Source of the DNA: Filomicrobium sp.
GTDB lineage: Bacteria > Pseudomonadota > Alphaproteobacteria > Rhizobiales > Hyphomicrobiaceae
NCBI GenBank assembly: GCA_017792465.1
Contig: CP051234.1
Location: forward strand, 2,884,501-2,948,500
Length of the DNA: 64,000 bases
Direction of reading: 5' to 3'
Below the pieces are notes generated by a model. That model made no database searches, was not told the origin of the DNA, and saw nothing but the letters and a program-made list of their open reading frames with translations. Made by a program: the position numbers and the translations under genes. Positions 34,985-43,300 of this stretch are shown here, piece by piece. How positions within the stretch are numbered: the stretch's first letter is position 1; every line of letters starts with the position of its first letter.

Positions 34985-36046
34985 ATGAACAAATATTCGG
35001 TTGCAACGATCCCGGGCGATGGGATTGGACAAGAAGTCATTCCGGCCGGTGTCGAAGTTATCGAAGCCGCCGGGCGGAAGTTCGGCTTTGAGGTCTCGTG
35101 GAAGGACTTCGACTGGTCGTGCGAGCGCTACAAGACGACCGGCGCGATGATGCCCAAAGATGGGATCGAGACGCTCAAGGCGTTCGATTCCATATATCTC
35201 GGGGCGGTTGGCTATCCGGGGGTTGCCGATCACGTTTCGCTTTGGGGTCTCTTGATTCCGCTGCGGCGTGAGTTCGATCAGTACATCAACATGCGGCCGG
35301 TACGGCTGATGCCTGGCGTGGTTTCGCCGTTGCGAGATCGCGGTCCGGAAGACATCGATTTCGTCATTATTCGCGAGAACACCGAAGGCGAATATTCCTC
35401 GGTTGGCGGGCGGATGTTCGGCGGCACGGATCGCGAGTTCGTCGTCCAGCAGGCGATCTTCACCCGCTATGGCACTGACCGGGTCATGCGTTACGCGTTC
35501 GAACTGGCGCAGAAGCGCGCGCGCAAGAAGGTGACAAGCGCGACGAAGTCCAACGGCATCAGCCACTCGATGCCCTATTGGGACGAACGGTTCGAGGCCA
35601 TCGCAAGCGAGTATCCGGGCATCGAGACGGACCAGTTTCATATCGACATTCTGGTCGCGCATTTCGTTCGCAACCCGGACTGGTTCGATGTCGTCGTCGC
35701 CTCCAACCTGTTTGGTGACATCTTGTCTGACCTTGGTCCAGCGATTGCGGGTTCCATCGGCATCGCGCCGGCTGCCAACATCAATCCTGAGAGGACATTT
35801 CCATCCATGTTCGAGCCGGTGCATGGGTCGGCGCCCGATATCGCCGGCAAGGGGATCGCCAATCCGGTCGCGGCGATCTGGTCGGGAGCGATGATGCTGG
35901 AACACTTCGGAGAAACGGAAGCCGCCGAAGCGGTCGTTTCTGCGATCGAGAAGGCGTTGGCCGATCCCGCTGCGCGCACCGCCGATCTCGGTGGAACGGC
36001 GAATATGAAGGTGTGCACCGAAGCAATTCTTGCGCAGCTGGGCTGA
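34985..36046 (+). CDS. ttuC: Tartrate/D-malate dehydrogenase family enzyme
   Basis: The 353-residue protein is in the isocitrate/isopropylmalate dehydrogenase superfamily. Seen: IPGDGIGQEVIPAGVEV, LRREFDQYINMRPVR, IIRENTEGEYSSVGG with the Y following, TSATKSNGISHSMPYWDE, DILSDLGPAIAGSIGIAP and FEPVHGSAPDIAGKGIANP. The EGEYSS and absence of the leucine-binding loop fit tartrate dehydrogenase/D-malate dehydrogenase (TtuC/DmlA) better than LeuB. Such enzymes use NAD, a metal and tartrate or D-malate. It follows the LysR gene and converges with the SuyB-like gene at a strong terminator. The symbol reflects family only. Confidence 0.8.
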   Translation: MNKYSVATIPGDGIGQEVIPAGVEVIEAAGRKFGFEVSWKDFDWSCERYKTTGAMMPKDGIETLKAFDSIYLGAVGYPGVADHVSLWGLLIPLRREFDQYINMRPVRLMPGVVSPLRDRGPEDIDFVIIRENTEGEYSSVGGRMFGGTDREFVVQQAIFTRYGTDRVMRYAFELAQKRARKKVTSATKSNGISHSMPYWDERFEAIASEYPGIETDQFHIDILVAHFVRNPDWFDVVVASNLFGDILSDLGPAIAGSIGIAPAANINPERTFPSMFEPVHGSAPDIAGKGIANPVAAIWSGAMMLEHFGETEAAEAVVSAIEKALADPAARTADLGGTANMKVCTEAILAQLG

Positions 36047-36082
36047 GCGGCTACAAGCGGGCGACGCGTTGGAACAAAAAAA

Positions 36083-36111
36083 GGCCGGAGCGTTTCGCGC
36101 TCCGGCCTTTT
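36083..36111. terminator. Bidirectional rho-independent terminator
   Basis: A 10-base perfect stem GGCCGGAGCG / CGCTCCGGCC (36083-36092 with 36098-36107) with loop TTTCG, preceded by a run of A and followed by TTTT. It sits between the convergent tartrate-dehydrogenase-like gene and the SuyB-like gene and suits both strands. Confidence 0.9.
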
Positions 36112-36140
36112 CCTCGTTGGTCGTTTGATCGTCAGCAGAA

Positions 36141-37322
36141 TTACGCGCTGCGATAAAGCTTCGTCATGACGAACTCGCGGTGGCCGAGTGCCTCGGCTGC
36201 CGTGCTGCGGCCATTCGACGTGCGGACGATCATGTCGATCAGGGCATCGCCGGCGGTGTCGAGTGTCATGTCGCGGCGGAGGATACCGGAGACATCGACG
36301 TCGACGTGTTCGCTCATGGTGCGAACGGTGCGCGGGTTGGCCGTGATCTTGATGACCGGCACGATCGGGTTACCAACGACGTTGCCCTGGCCTGTCGGGA
36401 AGGTATGGACGACGTATCCGGCTGCGGCCATCAGCGTGACGCATTCGGCAGCGGCCGATGACGTATCCATGTAATAGAGACCAGCGCCTTTATCCGGCTT
36501 TTCGGCCGGTTGCAGAATGTCGATGAACTTGCACTCGCGGCCGATCTTTTCGAGGTTGCCAAGGGCTTTTTCCTCGATCGTCGTCAGGCCGCCTTCGATG
36601 TTGCCTTTGGTCGGCTGACTTTCGGAGAGGTCGTCGACCTTGTTGGCCTCGATGACGTCGTCCTGATAGGCCTTCCACATCTGATACCAGCGCTCGCCAA
36701 CTTCTTCGTTGATGGCGCGGGCCTTACAGATGTGTTCGGCGCCCGTGATTTCACTGGTTTCGCCGAAGACGCCGTGAATGCCTTCCGGTATCAGCTTGTC
36801 GTACATGTTGCCGACGGTCGGGCAGGAGCCGAGGCCGGTCGTCGTGTCGCTCTCGCCGCATTTGGTGGAGACCCACAGATCCGAGATCGAGCACTCTTCG
36901 CGCTGCAGTTCGGTGGCGAAGTGGACGTATTCCTTGGCCTTGCGGGAGGCGTCCTGAATCGTCTTGAGGTCGCCGTTCTGCTCGATCGAGAAGCCGGTGA
37001 CAGGCTTGCCGGTGGCGGCGATGCCATCAACGATGCGCTTGGTCCAGCCAGGTTCGATACCGATGACGATGACCGCAGCGACGTTCGGGTTGGAGCCCGT
37101 TCCGATCAAGGTGCGGAAATGCAGCTCAAGGTCTTCGCCAAACTGCAGGCGGCCATAAGAGTGCGGCAGCGCCAGCGTGCCTTTGATGTTATTGGCAACC
37201 GATTCGCAGGCGGCGTTGGAGATGTCGTCAACCGGCAGGATAACAACGTGGTTGCGGACGCCGACGCGACCGTTTTCGCGGCGGTAGCCCTTGAATGTCA
37301 AATTCGAATATTTCGATGCCAT
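36141..37322 (-). CDS. suyB: UxaA-family large subunit, candidate (R)-sulfolactate sulfo-lyase SuyB
   Basis: The 393-residue protein is the large part of an altronate/galactarate dehydratase-type lyase. Seen: [70 protein letters not shown] and [19 protein letters not shown]. The [20 protein letters not shown] start resembles SuyB as I remember it, where SuyAB splits (R)-sulfolactate into pyruvate and sulfite with iron. Single-chain altronate dehydratase would carry the small domain on the same chain; here it is a separate upstream gene, 11 bases away. SuyB is favoured by the SlcC/ComC/TTT neighbours; a sugar-acid dehydratase remains possible. Confidence 0.72.
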   Translation of the reverse strand: MASKYSNLTFKGYRRENGRVGVRNHVVILPVDDISNAACESVANNIKGTLALPHSYGRLQFGEDLELHFRTLIGTGSNPNVAAVIVIGIEPGWTKRIVDGIAATGKPVTGFSIEQNGDLKTIQDASRKAKEYVHFATELQREECSISDLWVSTKCGESDTTTGLGSCPTVGNMYDKLIPEGIHGVFGETSEITGAEHICKARAINEEVGERWYQMWKAYQDDVIEANKVDDLSESQPTKGNIEGGLTTIEEKALGNLEKIGRECKFIDILQPAEKPDKGAGLYYMDTSSAAAECVTLMAAAGYVVHTFPTGQGNVVGNPIVPVIKITANPRTVRTMSEHVDVDVSGILRRDMTLDTAGDALIDMIVRTSNGRSTAAEALGHREFVMTKLYRSA

Positions 37323-37333
37323 TTTGGGCGTCC

Positions 37334-37660
37334 TCACCAGCGTTTGGTCTTGAGATTATGAACGTGGACGTGGTCGCCTTCTCCGGCGTCACCGACCATT
37401 TTTCCGATGTCTTCGCCATACTTTATGATGGTGTCACCGGTCGCCAGCGTCTTCAGGGCGACTTTGTGCCCGATCGGAATGTCGTGCTTGGCGGTCAGGT
37501 TCAACGTGGTGTCGGTCTCCGTGATGACGCCGAGCATCTCGGTGCCAGCCTTTAGGCCTTCCACGACAACAACTCCGACGTTATCCTTCGGGCTGTGTAC
37601 GAGAAAATGAGGGGCGGTCACTCCAGTGGTCCTTTCTTTTATGTTTTCGTTGCTAGCCAT
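37334..37660 (-). CDS. suyA: UxaA-family small subunit (SAF domain), candidate SuyA
   Basis: The 108-residue protein has the SAF-domain pattern: [55 protein letters not shown] and a histidine-rich end [12 protein letters not shown]. This small domain forms part of the substrate site of UxaA-type lyases and corresponds to SuyA. Start at 37660 ([13 protein letters not shown]); the frame is open further upstream, but that part lacks the family pattern. It is divergent from a GntR regulator and translated just ahead of suyB. Confidence 0.72.
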   Translation of the reverse strand: MASNENIKERTTGVTAPHFLVHSPKDNVGVVVVEGLKAGTEMLGVITETDTTLNLTAKHDIPIGHKVALKTLATGDTIIKYGEDIGKMVGDAGEGDHVHVHNLKTKRW

Positions 37661-37819
37661 ATGCCCAGTATCGTGGGTTTGAGACAACACCGGCAGGGGC
37701 CTCGCATTTTTACTTCTTGCGAAGGCTTTAGAACTGCCGAACCGGCTCGTCAAGCATTCTTGTATAAGACATAAGAGTGTTTGGCAATTGCCGATTTTGA
37801 TGGACGGGAGGAATTCAAC
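37661..37819. promoter_or_regulatory. Divergent promoter region suyA / gntR
   Basis: The 159 bases between the SuyA-like gene and the GntR gene must hold promoters for both. CTTGTATAAGACATAAGAG at about 37759-37777 is a loose inverted repeat containing GTATAAGAC, near the GT..TA..AC half-sites of HutC-type GntR operators. Best guess for the regulator's own binding site; weak evidence. Confidence 0.35.
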
Positions 37820-38557
37820 TTGGCCGGTGCACCAGATGTGGAGCGTTTGACCCAGCAATCGCCGCTTTACCAGCAGGTTAAAGAGAGGCTTCTGGAACGC
37901 ATCCAGTCGGGAACCTGGCGGCCCGGCCAGCTGATACCGAACGAATTCGTGCTTGCCGACGAGCTTGGCGTGAGCCAGGGCACGGTTCGCAAAGCTTTGA
38001 GCGAGTTAACGCTGCAGAAGCTGCTCGTGCGCAAGCAGGGTCGGGGCACGTTCGTTGCCGAGCATACGCCGGAATCCATGCTGTTCCGGTTTTTCAACCT
38101 CTACGACCAGGGCGGACAGCAGATTTCGCCGGAAACGCTTTGGTCGAAGGCGCGGATCGGCGTCGCCAAGCCGCAGGAATGCGAGAAGCTCGGGCTTGAA
38201 AAGGGCAGCGAAGTCATCCGAATTGCGCGGGTGCGCACGCACGGCGGTAAACCGTTCGCGCATGAACAGATTTTCCTTCCAGCTCAGATGTTTCCGGGCC
38301 TGACCGAGGAACCGGTTATTCCCAACACGCTTTATGATCACTTCCAAAAGGCCTTTGGCGTGACGGTGATCGGCGGGGAGGAGCGGCTCGAGCCGGTCGT
38401 TGCAAAGCAGCGGGAAGCGGGCTGGCTGAAGGTCGACGAAGGGACGCCGCTGTTGCGGCTCGACCGTCTGACGTTTTCCTTTAATGAGCAGCCGGTCGAG
38501 TGGCGGGTCAGCCATTGCGTGTTGTCGGGGTCCCATTATCTCGTACGGTTGGGGTAG
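37820..38557 (+). CDS. GntR-family (HutC/UTRA) regulator
   Basis: The 245-residue protein starts at TTG 37820, eight bases after a perfect GGGAGG, a better start than an upstream TTG at 37781. N-terminal winged helix (PLYQQVKERLLERIQSGTWR, PNEFVLADELGVSQGTVRKA, GRGTFVAEH) is followed by a UTRA ligand domain (VIRIARVRTHGGKPFAHEQI, VEWRVSHCVLSGSHYLVRL). It is divergent from suyA-suyB and probably represses them until a pathway intermediate binds. It may also control the gene downstream. Confidence 0.88.
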   Translation: MAGAPDVERLTQQSPLYQQVKERLLERIQSGTWRPGQLIPNEFVLADELGVSQGTVRKALSELTLQKLLVRKQGRGTFVAEHTPESMLFRFFNLYDQGGQQISPETLWSKARIGVAKPQECEKLGLEKGSEVIRIARVRTHGGKPFAHEQIFLPAQMFPGLTEEPVIPNTLYDHFQKAFGVTVIGGEERLEPVVAKQREAGWLKVDEGTPLLRLDRLTFSFNEQPVEWRVSHCVLSGSHYLVRLG

Positions 38558-38582
38558 GTTAGCTCTGCTCGGGTGACGCGTT

Positions 38583-39170
38583 ATGGACGAGGTCTCGTCA
38601 TCGGACTTGTCTCTGGTCGTTGCGGTTCATGAAGCCGGGCATGCGGTTGCGTGCGTGAAGCTCGGGGTGCCGATTGCGGCTGTGAGTCTCGGCGGTGCTC
38701 GCGAAGCTGAGGGGGCGGTCGGGCCAGGCACGCTGACCGGGCCGATTCCTGATGATGACGGTCGTTCGCTGGATGCCGGCGTTCTGCGGCGGTATCGCGG
38801 GCAGGCGATTGTCTGCCTGGCGGGGCGGCTCGCCGAAGAAACGGCGTTTCGATCCGGGCTGACCAAGGCGGTCGGCTTTCGCAGTTCTGTCAAAGACGAG
38901 CACGATGCGAAGCTCTTCGTGCGATCTCTGGCGATGGCTCAGCTGCGCGAAATGGCATTTGACGGTGCTGATCGACAGGGCGATGCAACTCTTGAAGACT
39001 TGCCGGCCATGACCGTGCGATTGCTGGCTGAGTGTCGAAAGCAGGCGGGGCTGGTTGTTTTTGAGAACTGGCCGGCAATCCAAGCTGTTGCGCGCCAACT
39101 TGCCAATTCGGGAGAGCTGACGGGGGACGAGGTCGCGTCGTTGGTTGCCTCGGCTGGCGCGACGGGTTGA
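38583..39170 (+). CDS. Stand-alone M41-like zinc peptidase domain
   Basis: The 195-residue protein has the zinc-peptidase motif HEAGHAVACVKLGV at residues 16-29 and a region GQAIVCLAGRLAEETAFRSG that resembles the FtsH peptidase domain (GGRAAEE). FtsH normally has an AAA+ ATPase and transmembrane helices before this domain; here the peptidase fold stands alone with no ATPase or membrane segment. A D/E third ligand may be in DEHDAKLFVRSL. Stand-alone domains of this kind are known in alphaproteobacteria with unknown substrates. It lies 25 bases after the GntR gene, so co-transcription is possible. Confidence 0.7.
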   Translation: MDEVSSSDLSLVVAVHEAGHAVACVKLGVPIAAVSLGGAREAEGAVGPGTLTGPIPDDDGRSLDAGVLRRYRGQAIVCLAGRLAEETAFRSGLTKAVGFRSSVKDEHDAKLFVRSLAMAQLREMAFDGADRQGDATLEDLPAMTVRLLAECRKQAGLVVFENWPAIQAVARQLANSGELTGDEVASLVASAGATG

Positions 39171-39497
39171 TCGCTAGATGGCATTTGAGACTTGTCGGCG
39201 CTGTTTAAAGGTTCGGGGTGATGGGCTTGGCGAGTGTTGTGGGTTTCGCCAGTGTTGTGTGACTCGCCAGTTTTCCGGCCCGGAGACGACACCTATGGCG
39301 CCCGAAATTGAGCCCGGTTTTGGGCTCTGGAATGGCGATTTCAGCGGCCGTTTCCTTTGCTGACCGAGATCGGACTGCATGCCGCACAAAATACCATGGC
39401 TTGTGCACTTGCGTTGCGAGCCTTGAACGAGTAAAGAAGCGCTCTCGCGTTGCCGGACGGTGATTTCCTTTCCCACCGGACATCTTGATCGCGATCA
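39171..39497. other. Gene-free stretch before tRNA-Arg with short tandem repeat
   Basis: A 327-base non-coding stretch. At about 39228-39265 an 18-base unit containing GTGTTGTG is repeated with GGCGAG/CGCCAG edges, and at 39310-39327 GAGCCC pairs with GGGCTC. None has a T run. The tRNA promoter must lie at its right end. The short frames here are low-complexity repeats and not called. Confidence 0.45.
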
Positions 39498-39574
39498 GCA
39501 CCGGTAGCTCAGCTGGATAGAGCACCAGACTACGAATCTGGGGGTCGGGAGTTCGAATCTTCCCCGGTGCGCCA
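39498..39574 (+). tRNA. tRNA-Arg (anticodon ACG)
   Basis: A 77-base cloverleaf: acceptor GCACCGG pairs with CCGGTGC, the D arm contains AGCTCAGCTGGATAGAGC, the anticodon arm is CCAGA-CTACGAA-TCTGG with anticodon ACG, the T arm has GGTTCGAATC-like GAGTTCGAATCTTC, and the 3' GCCA is encoded. ACG (inosine after modification) reads CGU/CGC/CGA arginine codons. The 3' end is repeated in degraded form downstream. Confidence 0.95.
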
Positions 39575-39820
39575 TCTTTTGTCTCACGGGCCTAAGGCCC
39601 TCCGACGGGGCGGGCCAACGGCCCGGCGCCGCAGTCGCGTCGCTTGGCGCGTTCGAATTTTCTCCTTCGAGGCGCGCCATTTCTTTTCTCACGCGCGGTA
39701 GGCGCTCCTACGGGGCGGTGCGTACTTGTTGCCAACACGCGGCAAGCCTGTGTTAGGCAAGTGCCGGTCGTGCGGTCGCGTCGCTTGGCGTCTTCGACGG
39801 TTCTTCTTCTAGGCGCGCAG
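39551..39820 (+). repeat. Degraded direct repeats of the tRNA-Arg 3' end
   Basis: The block GTTCGAAT....GGTGCGCCATCTTTTGTCTCACG at the tRNA end (39551-39589) recurs at about 39651-39693 as GTTCGAAT....GGCGCGCCATTTCTTTTCTCACG, and a third weaker copy ends near 39820. The spacers share GTCGCGTCGCTTGGCG (39634-39649 and 39775-39790) and a C..ACGGGGCGG motif. So about 100-140-base units are tandemly repeated, each ending in a tRNA-like 3' end. This fits repeated attachment-site use or tandem duplication with decay. Confidence 0.6.
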
Positions 39821-39950
39821 ATGAAATCAATTGCTTTTAGACAATCTGTCGTCGTCGAAGATTTGGCGAGGACGCAAGGGGTGTACGGACCGATTGCGGT
39901 GCAGCAGCTTGCTGTGTGTCGCGGTTTCGCTCGTGCGGAGGGTGAGACGC

Positions 39951-40028
39951 TTGGAATTGCGCCTGATGGCTGCTCACCTCGTTTACGTTCCCGCGATCCT
40001 GTTGATCACAGTTGCCGTTGAAGTTTGA
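39951..40028 (+). CDS. Possible 25-residue membrane peptide
   Basis: TTG at 39951 follows GGAGG with a nine-base spacer and opens a 25-codon frame encoding a short start and one hydrophobic helix (AAHLVYVPAILLITVAVEV). The good Shine-Dalgarno and membrane-type composition make it worth noting; length alone makes chance likely. Confidence 0.2.
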   Translation: MELRLMAAHLVYVPAILLITVAVEV

Positions 40029-40276
40029 GCGGGGCGTAGGTTGCGCGGCCGATTGGGAATTGAACGGCGGTCCGACGCCTTCGAGTGGGATCGCAGGTCG
40101 GTTTCAATGCGACCGGCAGTTTCGCTCGTTTGGCCGAATTTTATTTTGTTTCAATTTCCGGTCTGAGCGATCCTCTCTGTAATTGATAATTGTCAATCGA
40201 TTAACGGATCTATTGGCAATAGCTATTTTTTATTTCTGAATTGATGGCGATCAAAGAACTGCTTTTGCGTCTCCTG

Positions 40277-40299
40277 CTTTCGTAGTGTCTATACGAAAG
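40277..40299 (+). promoter_or_regulatory. Stem-loop in the leader just before the ribosome site
   Basis: CTTTCGTA pairs perfectly with TACGAAAG around a seven-base loop, ending four bases before the GAGGAG ribosome site (40303-40308) of the gene at 40313. A structure this close to the ribosome site could modulate translation initiation. Confidence 0.5.
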
Positions 40300-40312
40300 T
40301 CTGAGGAGAGCT

Positions 40313-43300
40313 ATGTCCATATCTTTCAACCATGAAAGTTGGCTGGGCCGGCATCTCGGGACCAAAAAATATCGCAGATTGTTGAGGGGGCTTGCTCCTT
40401 TGATCGCCTGCGTAATTTGGGTTGCCGGTGTCGATCACGCCTATTCGCAAGACGATGTCCTTCAGCCCGGTGAGGCATTCGTCACACGTTTCTCGGGGAC
40501 CGTGGGCAGCGGGGATGCTGCAACGATCAACGTCGAGGGAACGGTTGGTAGCATCATCGATTTGCGTGCGCCTTCGCAGCCCCCATCGGGTCAGCATTGG
40601 CTCAACGAACCGCAACGCTTGCCTGTTACTGCAAAGCAGGTCGGGCAGGTGTTCGGCGTGGCAATCGACGATGACGAACAACCCAACATCTATGTCACTG
40701 CAACTTCAGCCTTCGGCCTGCATCACGATAGCGGCGGGGACTGGATGGCAGGCATGTGGGGCGAAGGAGGCGGGCCGGGAACGGTCTACAAGCTCAACGC
40801 CAAGAACGGTTACAAGCCTGAAATCTTTGCCGATATCAAGTACGCGGACCGTGAGAACACCGGTGCTGCGCTGGGTACGATTGCCTACGACGCGATCAAT
40901 AAGCAGCTTTTTGTTTCGGATCTCGAAACCGGGATGATCCATCGTCTGCGAGCGGCCGATGGTCAGGATCTCGAACGCTACGATCATGGAGCGATTGGCC
41001 GTCTCAACTTCTACGATGCCGAGGTGGGAGCTGACGCGAATTTGCCGGCGGTTTCCTTCAGCAACACCTCGCAGGCCCGCGTGTCGGATTGTCCTGATGG
41101 AGACTTCGACAAGACTGTTTCGTGCTGGAACGTTGCTGATTTCCGGCGGCGGGTCTGGGGTCTGGGCGTTCGGCAGGATCCGGTCACCGGTGAAGTGAGG
41201 CTCTATTATTCGGTGTGGTCTGGCGCAGCGCTTGGCAGTGCCGACTTTGATGGGGCCGATGCCGATGAAAAACGCAATTCTATTTGGTCGATCGGGATCA
41301 AAGAGGATGGCAGCTTCGATACCAGCGGTGTTGTTCGTGAATTCTTTTTGCCGGAATTTTTTACGAATGATGCAGCGGCCGTTAAAAGTCATCCGGTTAC
41401 TGATATCGCATTTCCTAAATGCAATGATCAGATAACGATGCTTCTTTCGGAGCGCGGAGGCCTTTTGAATTTAGGTCTCGGTGCAGAAAATGCATTTGCA
41501 AAGCCATTTGAGTCGCGCGTTTTGCGTTATGCGGCTGGAGAAGACGGGACTTGGTCGCTCGAAGGCCGGTATCCGGTCGGCCATTATGCACGTGCGGATC
41601 GCGATGCTCCAAAGATCCGAGCCAATTCGGCCGGTGGCGTTGATTTCGGATACGGCTACTCATCGAACTGGCGTGTCGATCTCGACAAGCCTGACGCGTT
41701 TGTCTGGATGAGCGGAGATGCGCTCTGCGCGCCGTTTGCGGCTTGCTTCAATCCTCAGGTTGGACGCCATACCGACGGTTCGCAGGTGCATGGCGTGCAA
41801 GGCAACGAGGCCGACAAGTTCAAGCCTACCGGTAGCGCTGCAGACACCGCTTCGACGCCGTTGCCGGCATGGATGGTCGATACCGACATCAATGTTGATG
41901 GGTCGAACGAACCTATTATGTCGGAGCTGACCCGCAACGATGCGACGCGTATCGGCGATATTGCCATCTATCAGCCTTGCGATGCGCAAGAAACGGCTGA
42001 AGCGGGCGACGTCGAAGAGCCGCCCGTCACCGAAGAAGAGCCACCTGTTGAGGAGGTCGCGCCTCCGACTGACGAGGTCTTGCCGCCGGATGGTCCGGTT
42101 GGTCCGCCGGTTGAAGAGCCTGAGCCCGATTTGGAGAAATCGAAGACGGGTCCGGCCGAGTGTATCGAAGGTGGGCTGTGCACATTTACGATCACGATCA
42201 CCAACAACGGTCCAGGCGTGTGGAGCGGACCTTTGTTCGAGCACGATACGCTGCCGCCTGGAGCGACGCTGGCCAATTACGGCCCGCAGCCTGACTGGAT
42301 CTGTACGCAAGCTGGAGATTCGGTCGACTGCGAGCATGGAAGCGTCAATCTGCTACCAGGAGACTCGGTCACGCTCACGCTTGACGTGATGCTGCCACCG
42401 GGACTTCTGGGTGAGGTTGAGAACTGCGTCTTCGACGTTTGGCAGCCTTCCGCTCCGAATGACGATGCCCTGGTGATTGAGGCCATCGAACAGCGGTTGA
42501 ATGCGCTGGGATTCAATCCTGGGCCGATCGACGGAGTGCTTGACCCGCAGACGCTGGCGGCCATCACCGACTATCAGAACGCCAATGGACTTGATCCAAC
42601 GGGCGATGTCACCGATGAGCTGCGTGAGTCTCTGTTCCCAGGTATGGCAGGCTTGCCAGGCGATGCCGATCCGACCAACGACTCGGATTGTCATGTGGTG
42701 CAGGTTGTGCCGCCCCCACCTCCGTTGCCACCGCAGCCGATCGTGCTACCGCCGGTGCCGCCAGCGCCGCCGCCGATCATCCTGCCGACGCCACCTGCTC
42801 CGCCGATCGTCATTGACGTTCCGCCGATCAGGACGTGGTGCCCGCCGGGGACTGTTCGCCGGCACGGACAGTGCGTGCGCATCATCCGGCGTTGTCCGGA
42901 AGGTACGATCCTGCGCCATGGCCAATGCATCCGTGTCGTACGGCGGTGTCCGCCAGGGACGGTGAGGCGTCACGGTCATTGCGTGCGTATCGAGCGGCAC
43001 TGCCCGCCGGGCACAGTCAAGCGTCATGGCCGCTGCGTGCGTGTCGTGCGTCATTGTCCGCCAGGGACCGTTCGCCGGCATGGTCAGTGCGTCCGCACGA
43101 TCCGGCGTTGTCCGGAAGGCACCATTCTGCGGCGCGGACACTGCGTCAAAGTCACGAGACACTGCCCCAGAGGTACGGTTCGCCGTGGCAATCGCTGCGT
43201 GCGTGTCGGTGGGCATCACGTGCGTCCGTGTCCGCGCGGCACGGTGCGGCGTGGCAACCGGTGCGTGAGAGTTCGTGGCGCGCATGGGGTTCGTTGCCCT

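Larger units (their letters stand above)
39821..40312. other. Gene-free region upstream of the repeat-rich secreted protein
   Basis: About 490 bases, AT-richer toward the right end. It holds a possible 25-residue peptide at 39951-40028, the inverted repeat ATTGA/TCAAT near 40182-40197, and a stem-loop before the next gene's ribosome site (40277-40299). Promoter presumably in the AT-rich part 40130-40270. Confidence 0.45.

Noticed and set aside
39228-39265. Short tandem repeat with GTGTTGTG as a possible CRISPR or iteron
   Set aside because: Only two imperfect units, no regular spacers, and no replication or Cas gene nearby.
39644-40021. 125-codon plus-strand frame downstream of tRNA-Arg
   Set aside because: It reads through the decayed tRNA-end repeats and has no protein-like pattern.
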